Shown here: positions 21,759 through 32,872 of the stretch, piece by piece
How the letters are laid out: each line of letters opens with the position of its first letter
How positions within the stretch are numbered: position 1 is the first letter of the stretch
From: Apiosordaria backusii
Lineage: Eukaryota > Ascomycota > Sordariomycetes > Sordariales > Lasiosphaeriaceae
Length of the DNA: 64,000 nucleotides
Direction of reading: 5' to 3'
Assembly (NCBI GenBank): GCA_030549205.1
Contig: JAUKTV010000003.1
Coordinates: forward strand, 558,001-622,000
The notes under the pieces: generated by a model
The model's input: only the letters and a program-made list of their open reading frames with translations
What the model was told of the DNA's origin: nothing
Database searches by the model: none
Program-made: the position numbers and the translations under genes

Positions 21759-22340
21759 CTACGCCGTCGCAAGGAAGAAAATAACGTGGAATATGGCGTA
21801 GGAATACTGTGTGCTCGACCTCTTATCATCATTTGCACCGTTGCTCCCACTGCTGCTGTTGTAAACGCTGGTATCATCATCGTCAGATAGTAACGCGTCA
21901 GCAGGGAAGGATCCCTCCTCTATAGCGCGACGGAGGGCTTCGGCGCGCATTTGCCGGCGGGAGTTGTCGGGTTGGGTGGTGATGAGGCTGTGTTCGCTGC
22001 ATCTGTGGTTGCGCTCTGACACTGACAGGGCGTAGATCTACAATACCAAGTCCTGCGGTAGAAGGGGCAGTTGGTTATAAACGAAGCCAGCGTCCCGAAG
22101 GAAGTTGACGACGGGCCCCTTGTACTGGTATTGCTGTCCGCGTATCAGGTCCACCGGGCATCGGTCCACGTAGCATTCGTGGGACCAACCAACCAGTTGC
22201 CCGTTTCTGCTATACGGGAAACTCTGTTGACCGATCTCATCGTCTGGTTGATCCCCAGTCGCCGAATCCTCATCTGAACCGTGCTGCGTCCATGCCGTCT
22301 AGGCATCTGGTCGGAGCCTCGCCATATGTTTTGCCCATAA
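21759..22340 (-). pseudogene. B3 coding tract with two in-frame TAG codons
   Basis: One frame runs ALLWAKHMARLRPDA, TAG (22301-22299), TAWTQHGSDEDSATGDQ, GWSHECYVDRCPVDLIRG, VVNFLRDAGFVYNQLPLL, TAG (22040-22038), IYALSVSERNHRCSEHS, MRAEALRRAIEEGSFPAD, an acidic/Ser-rich stretch and a hydrophobic end before the stop at 21759. The Cys/Trp-rich middle and the charged helical C-terminal part look coding. The overlapping 67-codon frame at 22473-22270 is an alternative 5' part. Not recognised. Confidence 0.35.
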
Positions 22341-22473
22341 TAGAGCTCAACCTTTCTAACCTATGCAACTGTTGTGCGAGATCTGGGCTGCAGGGTGGGC
22401 TCATTGTTGGATCCAGGTAAAATGGAACCAACAGCCTGCTAAAGGTCTGCAAGCTCTGGTGAATCTGTCCCAT
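22270..22473 (-). CDS. Short open frame just downstream of B-array TATA box 3
   Basis: ATG 22473 lies about 80 bp downstream of the TATA box in a good context (ATCAAGATGG) and encodes 67 residues starting MGQIHQSLQTFSRLLVPFYL. It overlaps, in another frame, the longer B3 tract, so it may be its first exon with an unrecognised intron. Function unknown. Confidence 0.35.
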   Translation of the reverse strand: MGQIHQSLQTFSRLLVPFYLDPTMSPPCSPDLAQQLHRLERLSSIMGKTYGEAPTRCLDGMDAARFR

Positions 22474-22553
22474 CTTGATGTATTTGTGGTGGAAGTGTGG
22501 GTGGCAAGGGTGGTCGTTCAGAACAGGTGGTGGGTTAAATTGAAGTCGATAGT

Positions 22554-22563
22554 GTATATATAG
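22554..22563 (-). promoter_or_regulatory. B-array TATA box 3
   Basis: Minus strand CTATATATACACTATCGACT; the motif TCGACTTCAA follows, as at boxes 2 and 4. Confidence 0.5.
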
Positions 22564-22844
22564 TATATGCCGCAGCTTCGAGACACAAAACAAGCGAGTG
22601 GGATAGCACTCTGTGCAGCGAGAGCCTTCGGAGTGGAGAAAAGAGTACAACAGCCGGGCACTCCATTTCGATAAGAGGGTCGTTGGGTAGATGCAAGTTG
22701 AGCTGTGCAGTCGAGGTTGATGCCGGGGTGCGTGCGGCCGAAAACTGTGTCTTGCGACTGACGGGGGTGTTGATCGGTCAAGCCGGCGTGTCAACACCAT
22801 ACTCGATGGGTCTGCTGGGGTTTGGTCGCGATGCCATGAATCTA

Positions 22845-23355
22845 GCCGGTGGGTGATTTTGTCTGACCACCCGCTGGAACTCTCGCCTGGTCTTCCTTTG
22901 ATCCAGGGTGCGAATAGCATTTTCCAAAAAGAAAAACGCGTGAACATAGCGCGAAACCCTGGGGAAAATGTCGAAAAAACCTAGAATCTCGAAGGTGGTG
23001 AAGTTTGGCGATATCGTGAAAAACGGAAAGTGTAGGAGGTGTTCTCAGGTCAATCAAGCGGTAGCACAACAGATACGATCCGTGTTCCATGGGCATCGAT
23101 GCCTCCAACGCATACCAGCATGCTTCTGGCTTCCGCGTGATGCTTGAATGGCGACCTGTGAGGGGCATCAAGTTTCAGGTTCTGAGGGCGCAACAGGTGG
23201 TTGTGAGGGACTTGGAATATCCAAGAGATAGCAAACCGAGATCGGTCGAGTTGGTGGCCGGGTAGGCTTCTGCACCTGCTGGAGGCAGATGTTCGTGTTG
23301 AGTGGCGGACAGGTGTTGATTGAAGCCGTTCAAACACGACTTGCCACATGTGGTT
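22845..23355 (-). pseudogene. B4 degenerate coding tract
   Basis: Two overlapping frames follow TATA box 4. One starts MWQVVFERLQSTPV; another contains CWYALEASMPMEHGSYLLCY and LSVFHDIAKLHHLRDSRFF. GSYLLCYR matches GSYLLVYR of B2, suggesting that B2 and B4 are diverged copies of one gene. No intact frame spans the region. Confidence 0.3.
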
Positions 23356-23383
23356 GGTTTGGGGATGATTGGTTGAAGTTGAT

Positions 23384-23392
23384 GATATATAC
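23384..23392 (-). promoter_or_regulatory. B-array TATA box 4
   Basis: Minus strand GTATATATCATCAACTTCAA. Confidence 0.45.
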
Positions 23393-24450
23393 ATCGCAAT
23401 CACAGTGAGCTGACAACCAAGCAGTGTTGAGACCCTGAGCATGATGAGAGATACAGGGTCTGGGAGAGTGAGCGTCCAGTCCGGCTCCATGTACTTCCAG
23501 CAGACAGTGATGGTTCAAGCCTCAATGCTCTAAGCCCATTCGAATAAGCAACTCCCTGACTCTGTGAAACATCAGAGTACCGTACCTTGAATGGCCCAAA
23601 GTACCTTAGGTATGGCGTGTTCCGAAGTGGACACGGGGGGTTTGAGGCAGAGCCATGAGGGTGAGTCCTTGAGAGTAGGCAGCGCCTAGAAGGTCGGTCT
23701 TTCACAGGTAGTTGCGAAAATGGAAGCAAGCCCATATAAGCATAAAACGTCTGGTCAAGGGTCGCGCGGTGTCGGTGTTGGATTTCTTCACAAAGTGGTC
23801 ACTCTTCTGAGAGTGTTGAATGTTCGTCTTCCACAGGTAGTTGTGGAAAAGGAAGCAAGCCCATACAAGGAGAAAAAGTATGGTCAACGGAAAAGTTGAG
23901 ACAGTGGCGTCGCTTCCCCCTCGGCTCGATTTCCCATGGCCTCATCACCACGAGATATTTCCTCAACGTGGAAGGTTCGGGTGGACAATAGAAGAATCCG
24001 GGGTCTTGCGCGCCCGAGAAATGCTCGAACCCCTGAGCAGCTGCTCCGAGTTGGCTTTGAGAAGTGAAAGGATGTTGCTCTGGGGAACAACTGGTTCTGA
24101 GGCGTGATCAGGGGCTTGTTGTGGGCAGCTGACTGCATTGGCCACGCCACCCCGCCAGTGACATTGCCATCGCGGCTTCTGGAATAACAGGTTAGAAACT
24201 AGGTACACACCCACAGATCCCATCGTTAAAACTTACACCAAAGGCGAGCTCCACTACCATTACTGAGGTCAGTCAGCCAAAGCGTGTGGAAGACACTCGT
24301 CGTCTCTGCTGTGGGACAACACAATCTCAAGCGGTAACAGCCGGAGTTAAAAAAAACCATTTTCACGGCGTTGTCCAGAGGACCGTGAAAATATCAATCG
24401 AAAGGTAGGCCAGGCATTCCACAGGTGGGAAATGGAAAAAGGGGGTATCG

Positions 24451-24458
24451 TATATAAG
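24451..24458 (-). promoter_or_regulatory. B-array TATA box 5
   Basis: Minus strand GCTTATATACGATACC. No convincing coding tract follows on the minus strand between 23600 and 24400. Confidence 0.35.
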
Positions 24459-24673
24459 CAGAAAGATTGAGGCAGGTAATTCGACGGGAAGAAAAGATTA
24501 GAGAAGAATGTGGCGCCAGGCGATCTCTTCGTCATGGCAACACAAGAGCAAAAGATGTCAGCACTTGCACTTCAACAATAAATACTCCCGGTGAGATATA
24601 CATACTAGCAACCCCCAGCACATGTGCTGTACCTTTTTTGGTGGCATGTCCCAACAACAAAGCACCCGGTTGG

Positions 24674-25093
24674 TCAAGGCTCCCCTTTGGTATGGAATGG
24701 CGGGAGGAACCGCGCAAGGTCTTCCAAGACCGAAGGTGGTGTTGTCTTGTCTGGGCGGAGGTTTGGTAGGTGAGCCGGACGGGGGTGCAATGTAGCTCTG
24801 GCCTTTGGTGGTGTGGTCTCATCTAGTGGTAGATGAGGATCCTTGATGCCGTCGACTTCTACCAGCACCGATTCGGGCGCGCGGATCGAGCCACTGGGGG
24901 TTGAGATCGGTCGTGTGCCTGTTCCACTGGGGGGGCGAGTCCGACCTGCTTGGCTGGAGGGCGGCGGCATTAAGGTTGCTGAGGTTGAGGTTGAGTCAAG
25001 ACTAGGTATATCGGACCTGGTCTCGTCGTTATGCCCACGCTTTCTACCGGTCGAAGACCAAGTCTCCCTAGAGTACGATGGCGGCTCAGCCAT
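24674..25093 (-). CDS. B6: small hypothetical protein, Pro/Ser/Thr-rich
   Basis: ATG 25093 opens 139 codons: MAEPPSYSRETWSSTGRKR, a Ser/Thr/Pro-rich low-complexity stretch, APESVLVEVDGIKDPHLPLD and VLEDLARFLPPFHTKG to the stop at 24674. The last third may be intronic read-through. No domain recognised. The sequence just before the ATG (ATTCTTAGACAAGATAG) could be a splice acceptor, so this may be a second exon. Confidence 0.4.
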   Translation of the reverse strand: MAEPPSYSRETWSSTGRKRGHNDETRSDIPSLDSTSTSATLMPPPSSQAGRTRPPSGTGTRPISTPSGSIRAPESVLVEVDGIKDPHLPLDETTPPKARATLHPRPAHLPNLRPDKTTPPSVLEDLARFLPPFHTKGEP

Positions 25094-25770
25094 GCTATCT
25101 TGTCTAAGAATGGTATTAGCGATTCTATCGTCCAAGCATAGGGACTCTAAAGGATAATAACTTACTATACCGACTGACCGGTGCGTCGATACCTCGATAA
25201 TGTGAGCTGTACGTAATAGTAGGGAAACTTAATGTACGCTACGACTGTCAGTCTTAGTCCAATAACTTTTAAGTTATGTAGATGATAATTGAAGAGGGAT
25301 GAGAATGGAATGATAGAGAGTGGTGTTCTTTTCCAGTCGGCGGCTTGATGGAACAATCCTCGCTCGAGTCTGGATTGGCCATGGACTTACAGAGAGTACC
25401 AATGCCTCGGTAGAGAGGTGATCTGTATCTGGCGCAACTCAAGGTTGTGGGAAGTGTTGGTGTACCAGGAAGACCCTTTTTGAGAGCGCTTTGCGAGTGC
25501 CGGTTGTCTCAAAGTCGAACATCCCCTGCATTGTAGGGCGGGATGTGAAGTCCATATCAGCAGGGGTAGCGCAACCAGGCCTCTATATCTTGTTGTGCAT
25601 ATCCCCGTAGCCGGCCAACCATCGAGGTAGGTGAGGGTCGAAGCAAGGCAAGGTAGGTAGTGGCCGTTCAGGGTTGTCCGTCGACAGAAAATGTTGGTGA
25701 AGGTATGGGAGAGTGATTGGAAGGGGAGGGTTTTTGCTGCAGTAGCCGAAAGAGTTTGTTGATCTGAGTA

Positions 25771-25778
25771 ATATATAC
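25771..25778 (-). promoter_or_regulatory. B-array TATA box 6
   Basis: Minus strand GACGTATATATTACTCAG; the rightmost box of the series. Confidence 0.35.
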
Positions 25779-25799
25779 GTCCTTCCATCTGCCTTGAAT

Positions 25800-26261
25800 G
25801 ACAGCAGATGTCGGGCTTGGAACAAATGAAGAGAAGGAGATGGAAGATGATGATGACAAGAAGCGAAGGATGACACCTGGGTCTGTCCTGGGGGTATTAA
25901 TACCAGCTGTCTGCTCGCTAGGCCGTGAGTGCTGGCGTCATCGTTTTCGTTTGTCCGGAAGGCTGCGTTTGTGAGTGTCCAGCAACTCCACAAATGTGTG
26001 TGTTTGCCAACAGAGAATCTGCCATCTCTTGCATGGAATGCTTCCTGCACTGTCAAGCATGGTCAAAGAGACCTACCTGAAAGAGACCAGGAAACTCGCT
26101 CCTGGGAAATACCTAAGCTCTAGACCTAGAGAAAATAATACACGTTCCTAAATTTTGCTTTCTATTGTGACATACCTGACCTGTTCACATCATTCCATCT
26201 CATTTACCCTTCTTTCCCGAAACCTCGTGATCTACCTTAATGTATCGTCTGATTCCTCGTC
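25800..26261. other. Boundary between accessory block and conserved genes
   Basis: No gene supported. Contains the 3' flank of IES2 on the right. Confidence 0.35.
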
Positions 26262-27726
26262 CTAAGAGACCTCCTCCACCATCTTCCCTGAAGCCAAACC
26301 GCCACCCAAACCACCCTTCATAAAAACTCTCCCTGCAGGCCCAGACAAGATCTCGTCCGGAACAGACACCTTGCTTCCGTCTTTGTTGTTTATCCACCTG
26401 ACAAACATGGGATCGGCACGCGGGATAGCTTCCGCGGTGCCATCCGGAGTGTCATAACCCCCAGCGGCAAGAAGTGCATTCTTCCGGGTTGTCTTGGGTG
26501 CCTGCTTCTTGAGGAGCTTGTTGATGGTTTCCATCTGAGACAACATGTCAGCTTGCTCTCAAACAGACTGAAGAAGAAACAATGGAAAAACAAACCTTGA
26601 CCTCCTCATTCCGCTTTTCGCTCAGATTCCGTCTCCGTCTAGCCATCTCGGCGCGGCGCATCGAAAGCTCCTCCGCAGTGAAATGCTTCTTCGCTTGAAC
26701 TTCATCAGACAGCTTGAGATATTCATGAGATGCATCTCCAAGCTTAGCCCTCTGTCTGGCCGTAAGCTTTGACAAATCTGGCGTGCCCCCCCTGCTACCA
26801 AGCTCACTATCCAGTTCGTCATCCTCTTCTCCTTCAGCATCCTCATCATCCACCACAATCTCCTCTTCCCCTTCAGCATCAACTTCCTCATCTTCACCCT
26901 CAGCATCCTCTTCATCTCCTTCGGCATCCACACCCATCGTGATGGTGGCATCCTCCGGCTCGCTCTCCAACTCACTGAGTTCCTCATCATCGTCATCATC
27001 GGCGTAGTGAACAGCAGGCTTAGCCTTGACAGGCGTAATCTTGGCCTTGCTAGAAGGAATCGCCACACCCTTCGTTGGCTTCGTGACCTTGATAGCAGGA
27101 GGCGGAGGCGGAGCAATAGACATTTCGACATCCTCATCGTCATCCTCCTCTCCCTCAGCATCAATATCCATATCATCCACATCATCCATCTCCTCATCTT
27201 CATCCTCTTCCTCGTCCTCCTCATCCTCCTCATCGTCATCATCTTCTGGGTCGGCTCGGAGACCCGAACGATTACTGTTTCCCTTGACTTCAATTTCCTG
27301 TTTCGGCTCCTCCTCTTCCTCTTCCTCTTCCTCGTCCTCCTCCTCTTCCTCGTCGTCATCTTCACTACTTTCTACGACGTAGTTTGCTCTGCCTCCTCTG
27401 GTCCGTTTACCTCCTGATGACCCCGGCCGAGCAGTTGTGCTGGTGGTGGACTGTCGCTTGCTGCTGTTGCTGCTGTTGGTCCCGCTGGTGGCCTGACGGA
27501 GCTTGCTAGACGAAGTCTTGACTGTGAGGTGAATGTGCTGGTCGGCATCGGCAGAGCCGGTGGGTGAGGAGCCGGGACCCCGCGACACGGAGGCGATCCC
27601 TCCTGAGCGGCGGCCGGATGAGCGTGACGACATGGTGCGCTCGTTATCTTTGTTATCTCTGTCGGCTAAGTCAGTGATTTTCATGGTGGCGCGCTGGGCG
27701 GCCGAGCGGCGCGGCCGGGAAGACAT
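26262..27726 (-). CDS. IES2: INO80 chromatin-remodelling complex subunit Ies2 (PAPA-1-like domain)
   Basis: Two exons, 27726-26596 and 26534-26262, with a 61-nt intron (AAG|GTTTGT ... GCTGAC ... CTCAG|ATGG), give 467 residues. The N-terminus is Ser/Arg-rich, followed by a long Glu/Asp region (about residues 120-310). The C-terminal third carries the PAPA-1-like region, LTARQRAKLGDASHEYL, LSDEVQAKKHFTAEELSMRR, AEMARRRRNLSEKRNEEVK, METINKLLKKQAPKT, and DPMFVRWINNKDG. In the known family this Ies2/INO80B segment activates the INO80 ATPase during nucleosome sliding, in the nucleus. The gene is divergent from the Pex14-like gene across a 1.6-kb gap. I am confident of the family. Confidence 0.88.
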
Positions 27727-27759
27727 GATGGAAATGATGTGGGTGATGGAATGTGGGTG

Positions 27760-27815
27760 TGGTTGTGAGTGTGAGTGTGAGTGTGAGTGTGAGTGTGAGA
27801 CTGAGACTGAGATTG
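27760..27815. repeat. (GTGAGT)n hexanucleotide microsatellite
   Basis: Six or more units of GTGAGT followed by GAGACT units, in the 5' leader of IES2. Confidence 0.8.
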
Positions 27816-29323
27816 AGAGCGAGAGTCAAAGAGCTGTTGCTCGGAATATTTTGGCTGGTGATGGAGATGCCCCAGAGTCGATAATTGATGATGTGGGCGG
27901 TGGCGTTTGCGTTGCCGGTCGGTTGGATGCCCAATGGCTTGATGTGGGGAGTTAAGGTATGAAAGTGACGAGCTCTGGGCGTCAGGCACGTCGTCCAAAT
28001 AAGCTTGCCTTGCCGTGTGGGCGGCGTGTGTGCTTTGCGTATGTGCTCGATGGGGCGGCGTGCCAATGAGCAGAAAGGCGAGTCCGGAATTTGAGCCTTC
28101 CCCAATTCATTCGCGGAGAGGCCCTTGACGAGTTGAAGCAGCCTCGGCTTGGCTGGCGTTCTCTCTTTCTTTCTTTTGTTTGCTCTTTCTTTCTGAGAGG
28201 TCGATATTGATCACTGGAGGTCGAGGCACGGCCAACAACTCAACGGTTGCACTTGGAAAAAGTAGGTTTCACAAGACAAACTTGGACCTTGTTGGATGGA
28301 GTTTGCCGGCTCCGACCCCGACAAAGACGCCGCCTGCATTTCTCACGTCGTCTCGTCTCGTCCCATCTCGCACTCACTCACGGTTTGCCATGCAGATCAT
28401 CGTCACCGCCAGCCACAACCGCTTGCTTGAACAGCCAGGTTGGGTTGAGGCCGGTCTCTTCCTTCAGGGGCACTACCGCCACCACCACCCACTCGCAGCT
28501 CACAGCTCACACTGTCTCATCTCTCACTTTGTTCACAAAAAGACTACTCACATTTTGGTCTCCTTCTCAATGGTCGGCTGCAGCTGTGTTCTGCGGCAAC
28601 CAAGCAATTCAACAGAATGTGTATCGTCAGCAGTTTGCTGCGTTCTGGCGGCAGTGTAATCAGCAAGACTGATTCTCAATGGTGGCTCGCAGGGCCATCG
28701 ACGTCATCTCATCAATGGACCGTCTGGGCAATCAATCTCGATTGACATACCGTGATACTAACAGGATCTCTCTGCTTTGTCGAGCGAGACGAATATATGC
28801 GACGTTAACCGCAGCGTTTTGTGGATCGTTATCCGATGGCGACTCTCACAGTGAGTGATGATAGGAAATGTCTGTCAGGCAAGACAGACACGACGAGTAC
28901 AGAGTAACTCTCGGGATAGATAGTTGGTACAGTAGAAGGAAACAAAGTCTGCGGTATGACAGATCGAACACAAATCGAAAATATATAATATATGAGTCTC
29001 TCGACAGTAGAAGATCTCACAAGGCTGGAGTTCACATTCGCGACAAGGCCACAGCACAGACACCGTGATGGCCAGTGGATCGTGCACAGTGAACGACCCC
29101 AATTTTGGCGTCTCTGGTTGTGGGGCCGCGCTGGATTGGGTGGGTCACGCCTTGGACGCCCAGACCAGGCGCATCCCGGCAGCGCGCAATTGGCGGGCCT
29201 CGGTACATTCACAAGTGACGCTGTTGACGGCGGCTGTCGGTTTCCTTCTTCCAAGTTGTATTTATCTATTCTTCAATTGCATCGCAGTAGCTACCCTCGC
29301 GCGCATCCGACACCACAGCCAAC
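27816..29323. other. Divergent promoter interval IES2 / Pex14-like
   Basis: No supported gene. Contains C/T-rich tracts (TTTCTTTCTTTTG at about 28165) and several non-convincing open frames on both strands. Confidence 0.4.
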
Positions 29324-30555
29324 ATGACCGACGCCGACAAGAAGCCAGACCCAGAAGTCCCAGCGGCGACAGAGCCCGCCGTGCTCGAGACACCACCGCC
29401 AAACACCCAGCCAAACACCGAAGCTGAACCCAAACTCGAATCCAAGCCCGAGCCAGAGAACACTCGAGAGGCAACCATCGAGCAAGCGCGCAAGTTCCTG
29501 AAGGATTCCGAGACACAGAAAGCGACACCAGAGCAAAGAACAGAGTTCCTCAAGAGCAAAGGGTTATCAGACAGCGACATCCAAGATCTCTTGAAGGAGG
29601 TCGTCACCCAAGATGCGCCAGTACGTTTTCACTTCCTACCATCACCACCCCACGCGTTTAGCCACATACTTACCCTTCTCCCCACCAGGAACCCTCAGAA
29701 CCCCCCCTATCCGCCTCCTCCATCCTCAAAAAAGAAGACCGCCCCCCCATCATAACCTACCCCGAATTCCTCACCAAACCCACCCGCCCCCCTCCCCTCG
29801 TAACCCCCAACCGCTTCCTCAACACCGTCTACGCCTTCGCCGGCCTCTCCACCCTCGTCTACGGCACCAGCAAATTCGTCCTCGAGCCCATGGTCACCTC
29901 CCTAACTGAATCCCGCATCTCCCTCGCCTCCACCGCCAAAGACAACCTCTCCAAACTCGTTTCGAAGCTCGAAGAAACCGTCTCCGAAATCCCCGTTTAC
30001 CAATCCTCCACCAAGGAAACCCCACGGCCCTCCCTCGACGCAGAATCTCACTACGACGACCCGACCGAGCTTTTTCATCGTGATATCGGCATCCAGACTG
30101 ACTCCCCCCGTCCGGCCAGCCCTATTATCTCTACGCCTTTGTTCCCTGGAAACAATAACAACACAATAGAATCAGCGACTGCTTACCAATCCCGACGGCT
30201 GGGGTCGCTGGTTAGTGGTCTGAAGCAGGTGAATGAGGGGTTGGTGTCGCAGACGGAGGGGTATGCGGATGTCAAGACTGTGCTGGAGGTGCTCAGGGAT
30301 GATTTGGATGGGTTGGCGACGCAGAGTAGTCATGATTTTTATGGGGGAGGGGTAGGGGGAGGGGGGTATAGTATGTATGGGAGTAGACAGGAGCCGGATG
30401 ATGAGATTAAGAGGGCGAAGGAGAATATTAGACGGGTGAAGGGGGTGTTGTTGAGTACGAGGAATTTTCCGGGGGCGGCTGCTGGGGGAGGGGGGGTGAT
30501 CACGGCTGGGGGACAGGGGGGAGGGAGGAGTGGGTTTGGGATTGGGGGTAGATGA
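29324..30555 (+). CDS. Peroxin of the Pex14/Pex17 (Pex33) type
   Basis: Exon 1 29324-29620, intron 29621-29688 (GTACGT...CCACCAG), exon 2 29689-30555: 387 residues. After a Pro/Glu-rich start, residues about 50-98 form a Pex14 N-terminal-type helical domain (IEQARKFLKDSETQKATPEQ, EFLKSKGLSDSDIQDLLKEV), the fold that binds Pex5 and Pex19 in the family. A single hydrophobic stretch near residues 130-150 (FLNTVYAFAGLSTLVYGTSK) fits a membrane anchor, followed by a predicted coiled coil (LASTAKDNLSKLVSKLEETV, and SGLKQVNEGLVSQTEG) and a Gly-rich tail. Filamentous fungi have both canonical Pex14 and a Pex14/17-like Pex33; the long Gly tail and overall layout make the second more likely, but I cannot separate them here. 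Role: peroxisomal matrix protein import docking. Confidence 0.7.
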
Positions 30556-32872
30556 GGTTTCTACTCAGATATGGAGTGTTTTAATGAATTAGGGAGGCTA
30601 TGGAGAGGCACTACAATGAATAATGCGGATAATGGAAGCTATGGGAGAGAGAGGATTGGTGGTGTATAATGAATTCACGGATAACTCGGGTATGTTGTGA
30701 TCGGCTCGTAGGCTGCTAGCTCGATTGTGCTGAAATCGATCAAACCTCACCTCGGCTCGAAAACAGGAGATACAGGAGATGCCAGATTCAGATTTCAAGA
30801 TGTCAAAAATACACCTAGGAGTGTGGCGTCTTGGCTAGTGTGGGTGGGCTTGGTCATGCTGGCAGTGTCGAGCAGGGGATTATTGGTTGGAGAAGGCACA
30901 CTATGCATGTTCGCTACATTCGCGGAATTCGCTAGCATAGGCGATGGTGGGTGAGGGGCAAAAAACTAGATGGAGAGGGGCAGAGCTAGAGCTGTCAGCT
31001 TTGTACGGATGGGTGGGAGGGCGTAGTGGGAGTGGCAGGTGAACAGGCTTGGTTTGTGTTACGGGATGGAAATCCGGTGTGTGGAATAGGATGGAGGTTG
31101 GGTTTCAAGGGGGGAAGGTAATTCACCAGCGGTTGTTGATGAGGTTTGGTGTGTAGCGTAGCGAGGTATGTATCAATTGTATCCGTATCTTGGGTTCATG
31201 GTTTATGGTTCATGGTTCATGCCATGGGAAAAGAAAATCATCCGAGATGAAGTGGTAGATGTGGAACTGGAACAACACACCGTACATTGAAAGGTATGGT
31301 ACAGTATGCACGGGAACAGAACTACCTACGATCAATTCCTTGGTATAAAAGAGGAGACAATCAGCGTCTATACCAAAGAAAGGTAGCATAGGACCTTTGA
31401 ACTGCGGTACACTCCCCCTCACCAGCTCTAGACCCCTCCATCCCCAACCTCTTGTCAATCGCGGATGCCGAGAGGGCAAGTTGCAGACGATAGAGTCACT
31501 GCAGCGTTGCATTGTTCCCATCAGCTAACCAAACCACCGTGGATTGTGGCAGATCACCAGAGCTCAGCAGGGCGGGCGGGCAGAGATACGGTGAGCTATT
31601 GGGTTGTTGTACATTGGTACATACGATGCATGCATGCGTGTACACAAATTGCATGTACCTTAGGTAGCAATTGCAGGCAGAGTGAAGCGGCTAAGGCACC
31701 TCGGGACGGCGGCGGCACCCCACCCGCATGTGAGTACCTCTGGAGGTGGATGGAGTTGACCGGCAGTGAGAAGGGATTTAAAAAACCAGAAACCTGGAGA
31801 CTGGGATGGGATTACATGATGCGTGAACACGCCATCGGTGACCAGGCGAAGCTCGGAAGATGGATGGGATTTGATGGGATTTGAGGGGATTCCCACTGAC
31901 ACGAGGTGCTGTTTGAAAGAGGAATGGTTTTGCAAGTCACACGATCTCAGCAGATGGCCTCAAACCCAAAATCACTGGCAGGCCCCACCAAGACGGATGG
32001 AGTGGGGTTGTGTGAGTTGCCCAGCGGGTGCGGTCGCCTCGGCTTCAGTTGCGATCAGAAGTGAAAAATCTCAGTCTCACAGTGAGAGAGCAACCGGCTC
32101 ATCCATTGCGCTGGGAACCGTTGGTATCAAAACACAACCACTTTCCTTGTCGGTGTGGCGTGTTCCTGAACATCACCTGGAAAAACAAGGAAAACGAGGC
32201 TCGGCCAGAAGCGGTGGAAGAAGGGACATCACAAAAAAAAGCCCATCGGATCCTGCCGCTTCCCCAGACTCGGGGAGCACAAGAGAGTGACAAGAGAGCC
32301 ATGCATAGCGTCGAGGGAGGGCCAGAAGCGCCCGCACACAAACCGATCAACAAAGACCCCGCCACGACGATCCTTGGCCGTGGCCATCAGCAGAAACACG
32401 TCTTCGCAAATGTCTGTGGTCGTGGTCATGGTCATGATGCAAGTCAGGACGAGGCTAGTGCCACTGCTGTCAGACTAATTCATCCGACGAAACCAAACAC
32501 ATCACCTGGTATGTTGAACTTAATTCTTCCTTTTCCCATCCATTCCTCTTCTCTGCTCTTGTCTTGAAAGCTCCCTTACATCCTTAGATCTTATTGCCAT
32601 CCATCCAACCAAGGCTGTCGAGTCTACAGTCAATGCGCAGATCGCTAATGTGAGGTTTGCTGTGCCTGCCACCAGACTTGGGCGGACCAGGCCTTCTTGG
32701 CCCAGGAATCATACCACTTTCAGGGCCCGTCACCCCGCACTCTCAGCACCACCCTAGACAGCTTGACCTGCCCCCAGTGCCCCCAATCTATAAAGGCACT
32801 CCGGCCCAGACACCGTCCCGTGAGGTCAACGGTGGCGACCACGACTCGTCTTTTCACCAAATACCTCCAAAC
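30556..32872. other. 2.3-kb intergenic interval
   Basis: No gene supported. From about 32657 a frame continuous with the downstream gene is open for 72 codons but lacks an ATG (see next entry). Confidence 0.4.

Noticed and set aside
26622..27417. Large open frames overlapping IES2 in other frames and on the other strand (Arg/Met-rich, Ser-rich, Leu/Ile-rich)
   Set aside because: They are mirror images of the Glu/Asp codon runs of IES2.
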